From Mycobacterium celatum (GTDB lineage Bacteria > Actinomycetota > Actinomycetes > Mycobacteriales > Mycobacteriaceae), in NCBI RefSeq assembly GCF_002101595.1, contig NZ_LQOM01000030.1, forward strand, positions 62,001 to 126,000: DNA of 64,000 nt. The letters are read 5' to 3'. The notes under the pieces were generated by a model. The model made no database searches. It had not been told where the DNA came from and saw only the letters and a program-made list of their open reading frames with translations. The position numbers and the translations under genes were made by a program. Below are positions 8,744 to 16,355 of the stretch, one piece after another (position 1 is the first letter of the stretch; each line of letters begins with the position of its first letter).

Positions 8744-10018
8744 TTAACTGCGAGCCGGAGCCAGGCGCTTGAGCGCGAGCCCGCCTTCGAACGGGCGATA
8801 GCCGAACGCCGCCGGAGCATGGTAGCCGGTGTCCTCCAACGGAGTACGCACTTCTTCAACCGTGGGCCCGATCTTGGCTGCGACGGAAGCCAGCGCATCA
8901 AGATCGAAGCGGTATAGCCGACCGGCGTTGCCGCCCAATATCTTTCGGCAGGAGTCCTCGGACTTGTCATGCAGGGCCCAGCGGATCGCCTGCTTCGAAT
9001 GCGGCGTGAAGCCTTCCTCATGCGGGTAGTCACTGCCCCACATGATGTGGTCGGCCCCCATGAAATCGATCATCGCCGAGTCGTAGGGCGCGAGCTCGCT
9101 GGCCAAATAGACGTTGCGCTGGGCATATTCGCTTGGAGAAAGCGTCAGCTCGTCGACCGACGACCCACCGAACATCCCGTAGGTGCGGTTGTGCGCCTCG
9201 GATTTCATGGTGGGCACCATGGCGTCGAGCACTGCCAGCTGCGGCTGGACCCAGAGCGTGCCCTGCTCGGTCGGCACGAACCGCAGCGTCGGATACCGTT
9301 CGAATACCCCTGCGAGGATCAAATGGCCGAGCGTGCGGTTCGCCCAGATCGCCATCTCCGTGATCAGCACCGCGTTGGATGCCGGCTGGTCCATCGGCAT
9401 CTCGGGACTGCCGGCGCCCGCATGCTGCACCACGGTCAGGTCCAGCTCCGCGCACAGCGCCCAGATCGGCTCGTAGCGGGTGTGAAACAGCGGGGCGACC
9501 TGCGGGTCACCGGGCGAGACGGGCGGGATGAGCACGCCGCCGAAACATTCCTGCTTGGCGCCCCAACGGATCTCCTCCAAGGCCAGGTCGACGTCGTTGG
9601 GAAAGATTTGAATCAGCCCCCGGCGCCGCGTCGGGGCCAGCGAGCAGAAGTCGACCTGCCAGCGGTTGTGCGCTTGCACGCCGGCCCAACGCTTCTCGAA
9701 TTCGTCGCGGGTACGCGGCAGGCTGATCGTGATGTTGGGGGTGGTCGGGAAGAACGGCGGCACGGTGTTGGGCAGCAGCACCTCGCCGGCCACGCCGTCG
9801 GCGTCCATCTCGGAGAGCCGCAGCTCGTGGTCCCAGTTGCGGGCGGCGGTGGCGATGATCAAGTCGTCGAACGGGCTGACGTATGTCTTGGCCCAGGCGT
9901 CGAACTCGTCGTGCAGCGCGGCCGGCAAATACTGCTTGTAGTCGTAGAGATCGGCCCCGGCGTGAGTGTCCGTCGAGATGACGACGTACCGATCGATTGT
10001 GTCCCAGGTTGCAGCCAT
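8744..10018 (-). CDS. Amidohydrolase family protein (COG2159 type)
   Basis: This is a 424-residue metal-dependent hydrolase of the amidohydrolase-2 group, whose members include ACMSD and other decarboxylases and hydrolases of cyclic acids. Visible metal-site elements are DTHAG near residue 18, the His in VVQHAG around the middle, and GSDYPHEEG with the conserved Asp late in the barrel. The ATG at 10018 follows GGAGGA (10023-10028); an upstream ATG at 10069 lacks such a site. It is the first gene of a two-gene operon with padR. The substrate is unknown; decarboxylation or hydrolysis of a carboxylated intermediate is a family-level guess. Confidence 0.75.
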   Translation of the reverse strand: MAATWDTIDRYVVISTDTHAGADLYDYKQYLPAALHDEFDAWAKTYVSPFDDLIIATAARNWDHELRLSEMDADGVAGEVLLPNTVPPFFPTTPNITISLPRTRDEFEKRWAGVQAHNRWQVDFCSLAPTRRRGLIQIFPNDVDLALEEIRWGAKQECFGGVLIPPVSPGDPQVAPLFHTRYEPIWALCAELDLTVVQHAGAGSPEMPMDQPASNAVLITEMAIWANRTLGHLILAGVFERYPTLRFVPTEQGTLWVQPQLAVLDAMVPTMKSEAHNRTYGMFGGSSVDELTLSPSEYAQRNVYLASELAPYDSAMIDFMGADHIMWGSDYPHEEGFTPHSKQAIRWALHDKSEDSCRKILGGNAGRLYRFDLDALASVAAKIGPTVEEVRTPLEDTGYHAPAAFGYRPFEGGLALKRLAPARS

Positions 10019-10117
10019 CGTGTCCTCCGCGTAGGTCCAGTCACAACCTAGCCTCGCAGCTGGTCTCACGACCGCAAGACCGTCATCTCACTGAGCAGAA
10101 CACGGCATGGTGGAGTC

Positions 10118-11005
10118 ATGGAGATCGGATTCATCGGCCTGGGCAACATGGGCCGCGGCATGGCCGCCAACCTCGTCAAGGCGGGCCACCACGTCACTGT
10201 CTACAACCGCTCCCCCGGCAAGGCCAAGGCACTGGCGGAACAGGGCGCGACACCCGCCGGCACCGTCGCCGAGGCCTGCCGCGGCGAGGTTGTGATCACG
10301 ATGCTGGCCGACGACGGCGCCGTCGACGACGTGGTGTTCGGCGAGGACGGCGTGCTGGCCTCGCTGGCACCCGGTGGGGTGCACATCTCGTCGAGCACCA
10401 TCAGCGTCGCACTGTCCCAGCGGCTGACCGCTGCACACGCCGACGCCGGGCAGCAATACGTCGCCGCGCCGGTGTTCGGGCGGCCCGAAGCTGCCGCTGC
10501 CGCAAAGCTTTTCGTGGTCGCGGCCGGGGCGCCGGCGGTACTCGAGCGGTTGGCACCGTTGTTCGACGCGATCGGGCAGCGAACGTTCGCGGTGTCCGAC
10601 AAGCCGGATGCCGCCAACCTGGTCAAGCTGTCCGGCAACTTTTTGATCGCCTCGGTGATCGAGTCACTGGGCGAGGCCATTGCGCTGGTCGGCAAGGCCG
10701 GGGTCGATCCGCTGCACTACGTCGACATCCTCACCTCGACGCTGTTCAGCGGCCCGGCCTACCAGACCTACGGCGGGCTGATCGCGCGCCGCGAATTCGA
10801 GCCGGCCGGGTTCGCCGCGACGCTGGGTCTCAAGGACGTCCGGATGGTGCTTGCCGCCGCCGAAGAACTGGCAGTGCCGTTGCCGGTCGCCAGCCTGCTG
10901 CGCGACCGGTTCCTCGCGCTGCTAGCTGACGGCCGCGGCCACCAGGATTGGTCGGCGATCGCCACCCTCGCGGGGCGGGACGCCGGCTCAGACCACTCCG
11001 CGTAG
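10118..11005 (+). CDS. NAD(P)-dependent beta-hydroxyacid dehydrogenase (3-hydroxyisobutyrate dehydrogenase type)
   Basis: A 295-residue enzyme of the 3-hydroxyisobutyrate dehydrogenase/6-phosphogluconate dehydrogenase-like family. The dinucleotide motif GLGNMG at 7-12 starts the N-terminal Rossmann fold. The catalytic lysine with its Asn partner is visible as KLSGN at 170-174 at the start of the all-helical C-terminal domain. The substrate-binding loop reads APVFGR instead of the usual APVSGG, which also occurs in other reductases of the superfamily. It is divergent from the amidohydrolase gene and its last 18 bases overlap the end of the convergent SDR gene. The exact substrate is not identifiable. 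Confidence 0.75.
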   Translation: MEIGFIGLGNMGRGMAANLVKAGHHVTVYNRSPGKAKALAEQGATPAGTVAEACRGEVVITMLADDGAVDDVVFGEDGVLASLAPGGVHISSSTISVALSQRLTAAHADAGQQYVAAPVFGRPEAAAAAKLFVVAAGAPAVLERLAPLFDAIGQRTFAVSDKPDAANLVKLSGNFLIASVIESLGEAIALVGKAGVDPLHYVDILTSTLFSGPAYQTYGGLIARREFEPAGFAATLGLKDVRMVLAAAEELAVPLPVASLLRDRFLALLADGRGHQDWSAIATLAGRDAGSDHSA

Positions 11006-11803
11006 TCCGTCGGCGCCGAACACCGGCTCGAGCATTGCGGTGAAGTCCGGCCCGCGTCGCAGCATGTGCCCGCCGTCGACGTTGATGACCTGGCCGGTGA
11101 TCCAGGCGGCGGCGTCGCTGAGCAGGAACATCGCCGCGTTGGCGACGTCCTCGACCTCACCGACCCGCGGCAGCGGCGTGCAGACCCGGTAGTCCTCGGA
11201 CAGCTCGGGCGACTCGGTGATCGGGGCGACGAGGTCGGTGCGGATCAACCCGGGGCGGATGCCGTTGACCCGCACCCAGGACGGGCCGAGCTCGTCGGCT
11301 GCCAGCTTCATCAGGTGGTCGACCGCGGATTTGGTCACGCCGTACGCGCCGAACCAGCGGTGGGTGTTGCTGGCCGCGATCGACGAGATCCCGACGAACG
11401 ACCCGCCGCCCCCGCGAACCAGTTGTCGCGCAGCGTGTTTGAGCACATACATGGTGCCGTTGACGTTGAGGTCGACGGTGCGCCGCCACGCGTCCGAGTC
11501 GATCTGGGTAATCGGCCCGATGGTCTCCGAACCGCCCGCGCAATGCACCACCCCGTGCAGCCGGCCATGCCAGGCCGTCGCGGCGTCGACGACCCGCGCG
11601 ACTTGGTCTTCGTCGGTGATGTCGGCCGGCTCGGGCCGGACCGCGCCGGCGATCTCCTTGGCGGCCGCTTCCAACCGTTCCGCACCTCGGCCGACGATCA
11701 CCACCGCAGCCCCGGCCGCGGCCAGCCCTGTGGCCACCGCCTTGCCGATTCCGCTGCCACCACCGGTGACCAGGTAAGTACGGTCTTCGAACGAAAGCTG
11801 CAC
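10988..11803 (-). CDS. Short-chain dehydrogenase/reductase
   Basis: This 271-residue classical SDR has the cofactor motif TGGGSGIG at 13-20 and an active site with Ser141, Tyr154 and Lys158 (YGVTK). The first strand is followed by an Arg-containing loop (VGRG), suggesting NADP(H). The C-terminus (MLRRGPDFTAMLEPVFG) is longer than in minimal SDRs. The start is GTG at 11803, after AAGGAG. A similar oxidoreductase (Rv3485c) lies near otsA in M. tuberculosis, so it may be the ortholog. It overlaps the convergent dehydrogenase gene by 18 bases. Substrate unknown. Confidence 0.75.
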   Translation of the reverse strand: MQLSFEDRTYLVTGGGSGIGKAVATGLAAAGAAVVIVGRGAERLEAAAKEIAGAVRPEPADITDEDQVARVVDAATAWHGRLHGVVHCAGGSETIGPITQIDSDAWRRTVDLNVNGTMYVLKHAARQLVRGGGGSFVGISSIAASNTHRWFGAYGVTKSAVDHLMKLAADELGPSWVRVNGIRPGLIRTDLVAPITESPELSEDYRVCTPLPRVGEVEDVANAAMFLLSDAAAWITGQVINVDGGHMLRRGPDFTAMLEPVFGADGLRGVV

Positions 11804-11814
11804 ACTGGCTCCTT

Positions 11815-11834
11815 CTAGGTTGCGCTAGGTTGCG
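11815..11834. repeat. Tandem 10-bp direct repeat
   Basis: CTAGGTTGCG occurs twice in immediate succession (11815-11824 and 11825-11834), just upstream of the SDR start and abutting the hairpin repeat that follows. It may be a small slippage duplication; a binding-site role is possible but unsupported. Confidence 0.6.
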
Positions 11835-11894
11835 CGAGCAGACGCAGAATCGCACGTTGGAGCGCCGCATCGTGCGATTCCGCGTCTGCTCGCG
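11833..11894. repeat. Long hairpin repeat, family A copy 1
   Basis: Two 24-base arms (11833-11856 and 11871-11894) are reverse complements with a single mismatch and a 14-base loop. The arm begins CGCGAGCAGACGCAGAATCG. The same opening, GCGAGCAGACG followed shortly by AATCGC, forms the hairpin at 30919-30978, so this is a dispersed palindromic element. It lies between two minus-strand genes, ending 4 bases beyond the crotonase stop. It could terminate the crotonase transcript, though the T-run is absent. Confidence 0.8.
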
Positions 11895-11898
11895 GGGG

Positions 11899-12834
11899 TT
11901 ACGGTTCGTCGCGGCGGGCGATCTTCGACGGCTTGGCGGTCCGCCAGTCCTCGACGTCGGGCGGCAATCCGATTGGATACCGATTCTCGTTGCGCGCCGC
12001 CCAGTGCGCATGCCCCAGCTCGTGAACGTGGAACGCGTGCCGCAGCGCCTCGGTGAAACCCATCGCGTCGGAGGCGGCGTTCACCGAGTCCTTGATCAGC
12101 AGCGCCGCCATCGTGGGCCGCTCGGCGATGCGCCGGGCGAACTCCAGCGTCTTGTCCTCGAGCTCGCCGGCCGGGAACACCTTGGAAACCATGCCGAGCC
12201 GGTAAGCCTCGTCGGCGTCCAGCGAATCACCGGTCAGCAGAAGCTCTTTGGCTTTGCGCGGGCCGAATTCCCAAGGGTGCGCATAGTATTCGACGCCCGG
12301 CATACCCATGCGCACCCCGACCACGTCGGAAAACTTGGCGTTGTCGGCGGCGACGATCAGATCGCACGCCCAAATCAACATCAAACCCGCGGAGATCGCG
12401 TTCCCCTGGACCTGGGCAATGGTGATCTTTCGCAGATCCCGCCAGCGGCAGGTGTTCTGGAAATAGAAGTGCCACTCCTGCAGATAGGTTTTCTCGGCGA
12501 TCGGGTCGCGGGTAGCGCCGTACCCGCGGAACGTGGGGTGCTGACCCGGCCCGGGCTTGCGCTCGGCCAGCGCCGCCTCCGAACCCAGGTCGTGGCCGGC
12601 GGAGAAGTTCTTGCCGCGCGCCGCCAGGATCACCACCCGCACGTCGTCGTCGGCCTCGGCACGAAGGAAAGCCTCGTCGAGCTGGACCAGCAAGGTGCGG
12701 TTCTGCGCGTTGTGTGCCTCGGGCCGGTTGAGCCAGACCCGGGCGATGCGGCCCTCGTCGAGCGTTTCGTAGGTCACCAGCTCGGCGGAGTCTCCGTCGA
12801 CCGCACTGGTGCCCACATCGTCGTGGACTGCCAT
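11899..12834 (-). CDS. Crotonase-fold (enoyl-CoA hydratase/isomerase family) protein lacking the catalytic glutamates
   Basis: A 311-residue crotonase superfamily member with the CoA-binding oxyanion regions GKNFSAGHDLG (74-84) and GNAISAGLMLIWACD (144-158). In hydratases two glutamates act in catalysis; aligned here they become Met152 and Val172, so ordinary hydration of enoyl-CoA is unlikely. Other crotonase chemistries such as thioester hydrolysis, decarboxylation, isomerisation or C-C cleavage remain possible. The C-terminal tail (about 265-311, rich in His, Trp and charged residues) is longer than usual. The ATG follows GAGGTGG. It is divergent from the small Rv3489-like gene. Confidence 0.75.
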   Translation of the reverse strand: MAVHDDVGTSAVDGDSAELVTYETLDEGRIARVWLNRPEAHNAQNRTLLVQLDEAFLRAEADDDVRVVILAARGKNFSAGHDLGSEAALAERKPGPGQHPTFRGYGATRDPIAEKTYLQEWHFYFQNTCRWRDLRKITIAQVQGNAISAGLMLIWACDLIVAADNAKFSDVVGVRMGMPGVEYYAHPWEFGPRKAKELLLTGDSLDADEAYRLGMVSKVFPAGELEDKTLEFARRIAERPTMAALLIKDSVNAASDAMGFTEALRHAFHVHELGHAHWAARNENRYPIGLPPDVEDWRTAKPSKIARRDEP

Positions 12835-12893
12835 GTCGCCACCTCACCTGGGTTCGTTGAACGCTTACACATTACGGCCCGCACGTAACGCGT

Positions 12894-12915
12894 CCGCCGC
12901 TGGCCCCAGCGGCGG
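12894..12915. repeat. Perfect 10-bp hairpin in divergent intergenic region
   Basis: CCGCCGCTGG and CCAGCGGCGG are perfect reverse complements separated by two bases. They lie 59 bases upstream of the crotonase start and 37 bases upstream of the small Rv3489-like gene. It could be an operator serving both divergent genes or simply a GC-rich hairpin; nothing else stands out in 12835-12952. Confidence 0.45.
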
Positions 12916-12952
12916 GTGCGACCCAAAACACACTTTCGCATACAGTTATGTC

Positions 12953-13117
12953 ATGCCTTCTAAATCTGATCCTGCCGAAATCGGCGATGTGGAACCGTTG
13001 GCCGACAGCACCGCACGCCAGGCCAGGCGCGTCGTGGCGGCGTATGCGAACGATGCCGATGAATGCCGGATTTTCTTGTCGATGCTCGGTATTGGACCCG
13101 CGAAAAACGAGGCGTAA
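12953..13117 (+). CDS. Small conserved protein, Rv3489-like
   Basis: A 54-residue acidic to neutral protein (starts MPSKSDPAEIGDVEPL, ends FLSMLGIGPAKNEA) with a predicted helix over residues 20-45 and no signal peptide. Its length and its place immediately before otsA match Rv3489 of M. tuberculosis. Its stop (TAA at 13115-13117) is directly followed by the otsA ATG, so translation is probably coupled. The longer open frame from 12809 is not credible because it runs through the divergent promoter. No function is known to me. Confidence 0.7.
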   Translation: MPSKSDPAEIGDVEPLADSTARQARRVVAAYANDADECRIFLSMLGIGPAKNEA

Positions 13118-14581
13118 ATGGCGCCCCGGGGAGGCAAACGCTCGGGGGATTCTGACTTCGTGGTGGTCGCCAACCGGCTGCCGATCGATATGGAGCGCCT
13201 GCCCGACGGCAGCACCACCTGGAAGCGCAGCCCCGGTGGGCTGGTCACGGCGCTAGAGCCGCTGCTGCGCCGCCAGCGCGGGGCCTGGGTGGGCTGGCCG
13301 GGGCTAGTTGATTTGGGAGAAAACGAGGCCGAGGAGCCCATCGAGGCCGAGGAGCTGCGGCTACACCCGGTGCGCCTGTCCGCCGACGACGTCGCGCAGT
13401 ACTACGAAGGGTTCTCCAACGCGACCCTGTGGCCGCTGTACCACGACGTCATCGTCAAACCGCTCTACCACCGCGAATGGTGGGAGCGCTACGTGGACGT
13501 CAACCGCCGCTTCGCCGAAGCCACGTCGCGTGCGGCGGCCAAAGGTGCGACCGTGTGGGTGCAGGACTACCAGCTGCAGCTCGTGCCCAAGATGCTGCGG
13601 GAGCTACGGCCGGACCTGACCATCGGGTTCTTCCTGCACATTCCGTTTCCGCCGGTGGAATTGTTCATGCAGATGCCGTGGCGCACCGAGATCGTCGAAG
13701 GCCTGCTCGGCGCCGACCTGGTCGGCTTCCACCTGCCCGGCGGTGCACAGAACTTCCTGATCCTGTCGAGACGGCTCGTCGGCGCCAACACCTCCCGCGG
13801 ATCCGTCGGCGTGCGGTCACGGTTCGGCGAGGTGGAGCTGGACTCCCGCACCGTTCGAGTAGGCGCCTTCCCGATCTCGATCGACTCGGGCGACCTCGAC
13901 CACAAGGCCCGCGACCGCAGCATCCGGCGCCGGGCCCGCGAGATCCGCGCGGAGGTCGGCAATCCGCGCAAGATCCTGCTCGGCGTCGACCGGCTCGACT
14001 ACACCAAGGGCATCGACGTTCGGCTGAAGGCCTTCTCCGAGCTACTCGCCGAGGGCCGTGTCAAAGGCGGCGACGCGGTGCTCGTCCAGCTGGCGACCCC
14101 CAGCCGGGAACGCGTCGAGAGCTATCAGATCCTGCGCAACGACATCGAGCGCCAGGTCGGCCACATCAACGGCGAATACGGGGAGGTCGGCCACCCGGTG
14201 GTGCACTACCTGCACCGCCCGGTCCCCCGCGACGAGCTCATCGCATTCTTCGTGGCCAGCGACGTCATGCTCGTCACCCCGCTGCGCGACGGGATGAACC
14301 TGGTGGCCAAAGAGTACGTCGCCTGCCGCAGCGATCTCGGCGGGGCGCTGGTGCTGTCCGAATTCACCGGCGCCGCAGCCGAACTCCGGCAGGCTTATCT
14401 GGTCAACCCGCACGACACCGAAGGCGTCAAGGACGCGATCGAGGCGGCGCTGAACCAGCCCGAGGAGGAGGGGCGGCGACGGATGCGGGCGCTGCGACGG
14501 CAGGTGCTCGCCCACGACGTGGACAGGTGGGCGCGGTCATTTCTCGACGCGCTCGCCGAAGCGCACCCGCAGAACAACTGA
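13118..14581 (+). CDS. otsA: Trehalose-6-phosphate synthase OtsA
   Basis: OtsA (GT20) makes trehalose-6-phosphate from a nucleoside-diphosphate glucose and glucose-6-phosphate, the first step of the OtsA-OtsB route to trehalose, a cell-wall lipid precursor and stress sugar in mycobacteria. The 487-residue protein has the N-terminal [10 protein letters not shown] and SPGGLVTAL loop (about 11-45), [17 protein letters not shown], then the donor-site [12 protein letters not shown] (about 288-299) and [14 protein letters not shown] (about 389-402). Length is near that of the M. tuberculosis enzyme (500). The ATG begins right after the stop of the small Rv3489-like gene, indicating an operon. Confidence 0.95.
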   Translation: MAPRGGKRSGDSDFVVVANRLPIDMERLPDGSTTWKRSPGGLVTALEPLLRRQRGAWVGWPGLVDLGENEAEEPIEAEELRLHPVRLSADDVAQYYEGFSNATLWPLYHDVIVKPLYHREWWERYVDVNRRFAEATSRAAAKGATVWVQDYQLQLVPKMLRELRPDLTIGFFLHIPFPPVELFMQMPWRTEIVEGLLGADLVGFHLPGGAQNFLILSRRLVGANTSRGSVGVRSRFGEVELDSRTVRVGAFPISIDSGDLDHKARDRSIRRRAREIRAEVGNPRKILLGVDRLDYTKGIDVRLKAFSELLAEGRVKGGDAVLVQLATPSRERVESYQILRNDIERQVGHINGEYGEVGHPVVHYLHRPVPRDELIAFFVASDVMLVTPLRDGMNLVAKEYVACRSDLGGALVLSEFTGAAAELRQAYLVNPHDTEGVKDAIEAALNQPEEEGRRRMRALRRQVLAHDVDRWARSFLDALAEAHPQNN

Positions 14582-14621
14582 ACCGATGATGTGCCCGAAG
14601 GGGCGCTGCAATAATCGACGG

Positions 14622-15185
14622 ATGATCATCTCCCGCGGCCTGACTGCGGCCGCTGCCATGGCATTGGTGGCGGTGGGAACGGCGAGCCCCGCCAGGGCAT
14701 TAGGCCCTCCACCGGACGGCCTCTACACCTTCAGCGAAGCGGGCGTGCCGCCGTCCACCTGGAAGATCTCGGCCTTGTGCGACGCGCCGTCGCGCCAACG
14801 CGCCATCCCCGACTTCACCGACCCGGTCATTGCGGCCGACCTGTGCGCACTCAACGTCGTAAGTACCACGGCGCGCGTCATCAGTCCCGCCGAGAAGCTG
14901 GCGAACTACAGCGGCCGGGCACGGCTGACGAGCGATCTGTGGACGTTCCAGGTGTCCAAGGCGAATGGCGTCTCGTGTCCCGACGGCAGCACCGCGACCT
15001 CCACGGACACGTACGCCTTCGACGATGTCACGCTGGCTGGTACCCACACCAGCATCCACGACGCGGTCTGTGGCCTGCAGCCCGGGATGACCAAGACCCC
15101 GTTCACGCTGGCGTTTCAGTCGCCGCTGCCGGTACCGGTCGAGCGTTACCCGTTGGACTGCAACGAAATCGGACAGTGCCGCTAG
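14622..15185 (+). CDS. Secreted protein, Rv3491-like
   Basis: A 187-residue exported protein. Residues 1-26 form a signal peptide (MIISRG, then an Ala/Val-rich core, ending near SPARALG), and the mature part has five Cys (CDAPS, LCAL, SCPDG, VCGL, DCNEIGQC) suited to disulfides outside the membrane. It sits in the Rv3491 position between otsA and the mce4 operon and has similar length. The ATG at 14622 is chosen because it gives the signal sequence directly; the upstream ATG at 14586 would add 12 charged residues. Function unknown. It converges with the last gene of the mce4 operon. Confidence 0.75.
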   Translation: MIISRGLTAAAAMALVAVGTASPARALGPPPDGLYTFSEAGVPPSTWKISALCDAPSRQRAIPDFTDPVIAADLCALNVVSTTARVISPAEKLANYSGRARLTSDLWTFQVSKANGVSCPDGSTATSTDTYAFDDVTLAGTHTSIHDAVCGLQPGMTKTPFTLAFQSPLPVPVERYPLDCNEIGQCR

Positions 15186-15201
15186 ACGAATGGCGAGCCC
15201 G

Positions 15202-15684
15202 CTAGATCGGCGTGATGTAGTTGATCAACCACTTGCCACCAATGCGCTTGTACTCCACGCGTAATCGGCTGCCGTCGTAGACCGGCTGGCGTGATTTGTC
15301 GGTGACCGTGCGGTTCATATAAACCATCACCGATGCCGAATTACGTTGAGCGGTCATGACTCCCACGCCGACGACGTTGGCCTGCACAACCACCTCGCGC
15401 TTCTTGGCTTCGGGAATGATCTGCGCGGTGGCGCTCTTTTCGAACTCCTGCCGATAACCCGGGGTCAGCAGCGGATAGGCGTCGGTCAGGCTGCGCTCGA
15501 CGGTTTGGTAGTCGTAGCCGAATACCTGCGGTATCTCCTTAGAGGCCAACTTCGGCAACACTGCGCGGGCCGACTGTTCGCCCCGCGTCTGCACCCGATC
15601 CCAATAAATCCACCCGCCGGCCGCGGCCAGCCCGACGAACGCAGCGGTCAGCAAGGTGACGACGGCGGCGATCAACCACCGCAT
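15202..15684 (-). CDS. Mce-associated protein, Rv3492c-like
   Basis: A 160-residue protein, the same length as Rv3492c, with one N-terminal membrane anchor (about 3-28) and an extracytoplasmic domain (about 35-160) of the Mce-associated/NTF2-like kind. It is the last gene of the mce4 operon. Its ATG overlaps the previous stop by one base (TGATG) and follows GAGGGAGG. Mce-associated proteins are thought to stabilise or assist the Mce transporter complex in the envelope; a direct role in this copy is inferred from position. Confidence 0.8.
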   Translation of the reverse strand: MRWLIAAVVTLLTAAFVGLAAAGGWIYWDRVQTRGEQSARAVLPKLASKEIPQVFGYDYQTVERSLTDAYPLLTPGYRQEFEKSATAQIIPEAKKREVVVQANVVGVGVMTAQRNSASVMVYMNRTVTDKSRQPVYDGSRLRVEYKRIGGKWLINYITPI

Positions 15685-16355
15685 CAATTGCCTCCCTCTG
15701 GATACTTCAGGTCGTAGCCGGTCATCCGGCCGTTCTCGTCCTCGTGCACGATGACCCGCATCCGGTAGGGCTGAGACGGCTTGTTGACACCGTCGATGTC
15801 GGTGACCGTGACCCGCGCCGACACCAGCACCGACGCATTGTCGGTGACCTTGTCGATGCCCTCTAGTGCGGCGCCGTTGATGACCGCCTCCGATGTCGCG
15901 TTGGTGTGGCGGAACAGGGTTTTGATGTTTTCGACGTTGTTGTTGGAACTGAGCATGCCGCGCAACGGTCCGCTGGTGCCCTCGTAGAACCGGCTCACGC
16001 TCTCGTCGATGTTGTCCTGCGTGTAGCTGAACATGTTGACCACGGTTTGGGTGGCGGTGTCGACGAAGCGCTGGTTGCGGGTCTGCTCCGCGTCGGCGTG
16101 GCGCTGCTGGACAACCAGGACCCACAGCCCTGCGCCGAGTGCGCCGATGCCCACCAGCCCGGCTACCAGCGCGATCAGCCCGACAAGCCGGCGGTTGGCG
16201 GGCCGGCGCTGCGGCGGACCGACCGGTGCGGTTCGCCACTTGACCGGTTCGGCCGGCGCCTCGACGCGAACGGTGGCCGTGGCCGCATCGCCGCCGGCCG
16301 GTCCGGCCGCGCGCGAAGCCTTCCGGCGCGCACGCCGCGTCGCAGGTTCGCTCAC
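15684..16355 (-). CDS. Mce-associated membrane protein, Rv3493c-like
   Basis: A 223-residue protein with a basic and Ala/Pro-rich cytoplasmic head (1-55), one membrane helix (about 57-82, LVGLIALVAGLVGIGALGAG) and an extracytoplasmic domain (about 90-223) resembling other Mce-associated proteins. The start is GTG at 16355, overlapping the mce4F stop by 4 bases (GTGA). The pair of Mce-associated genes after mce4F is the normal end of mce4 operons. It probably helps assemble or stabilise the Mce4 complex. Confidence 0.8.
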   Translation of the reverse strand: MSEPATRRARRKASRAAGPAGGDAATATVRVEAPAEPVKWRTAPVGPPQRRPANRRLVGLIALVAGLVGIGALGAGLWVLVVQQRHADAEQTRNQRFVDTATQTVVNMFSYTQDNIDESVSRFYEGTSGPLRGMLSSNNNVENIKTLFRHTNATSEAVINGAALEGIDKVTDNASVLVSARVTVTDIDGVNKPSQPYRMRVIVHEDENGRMTGYDLKYPEGGN

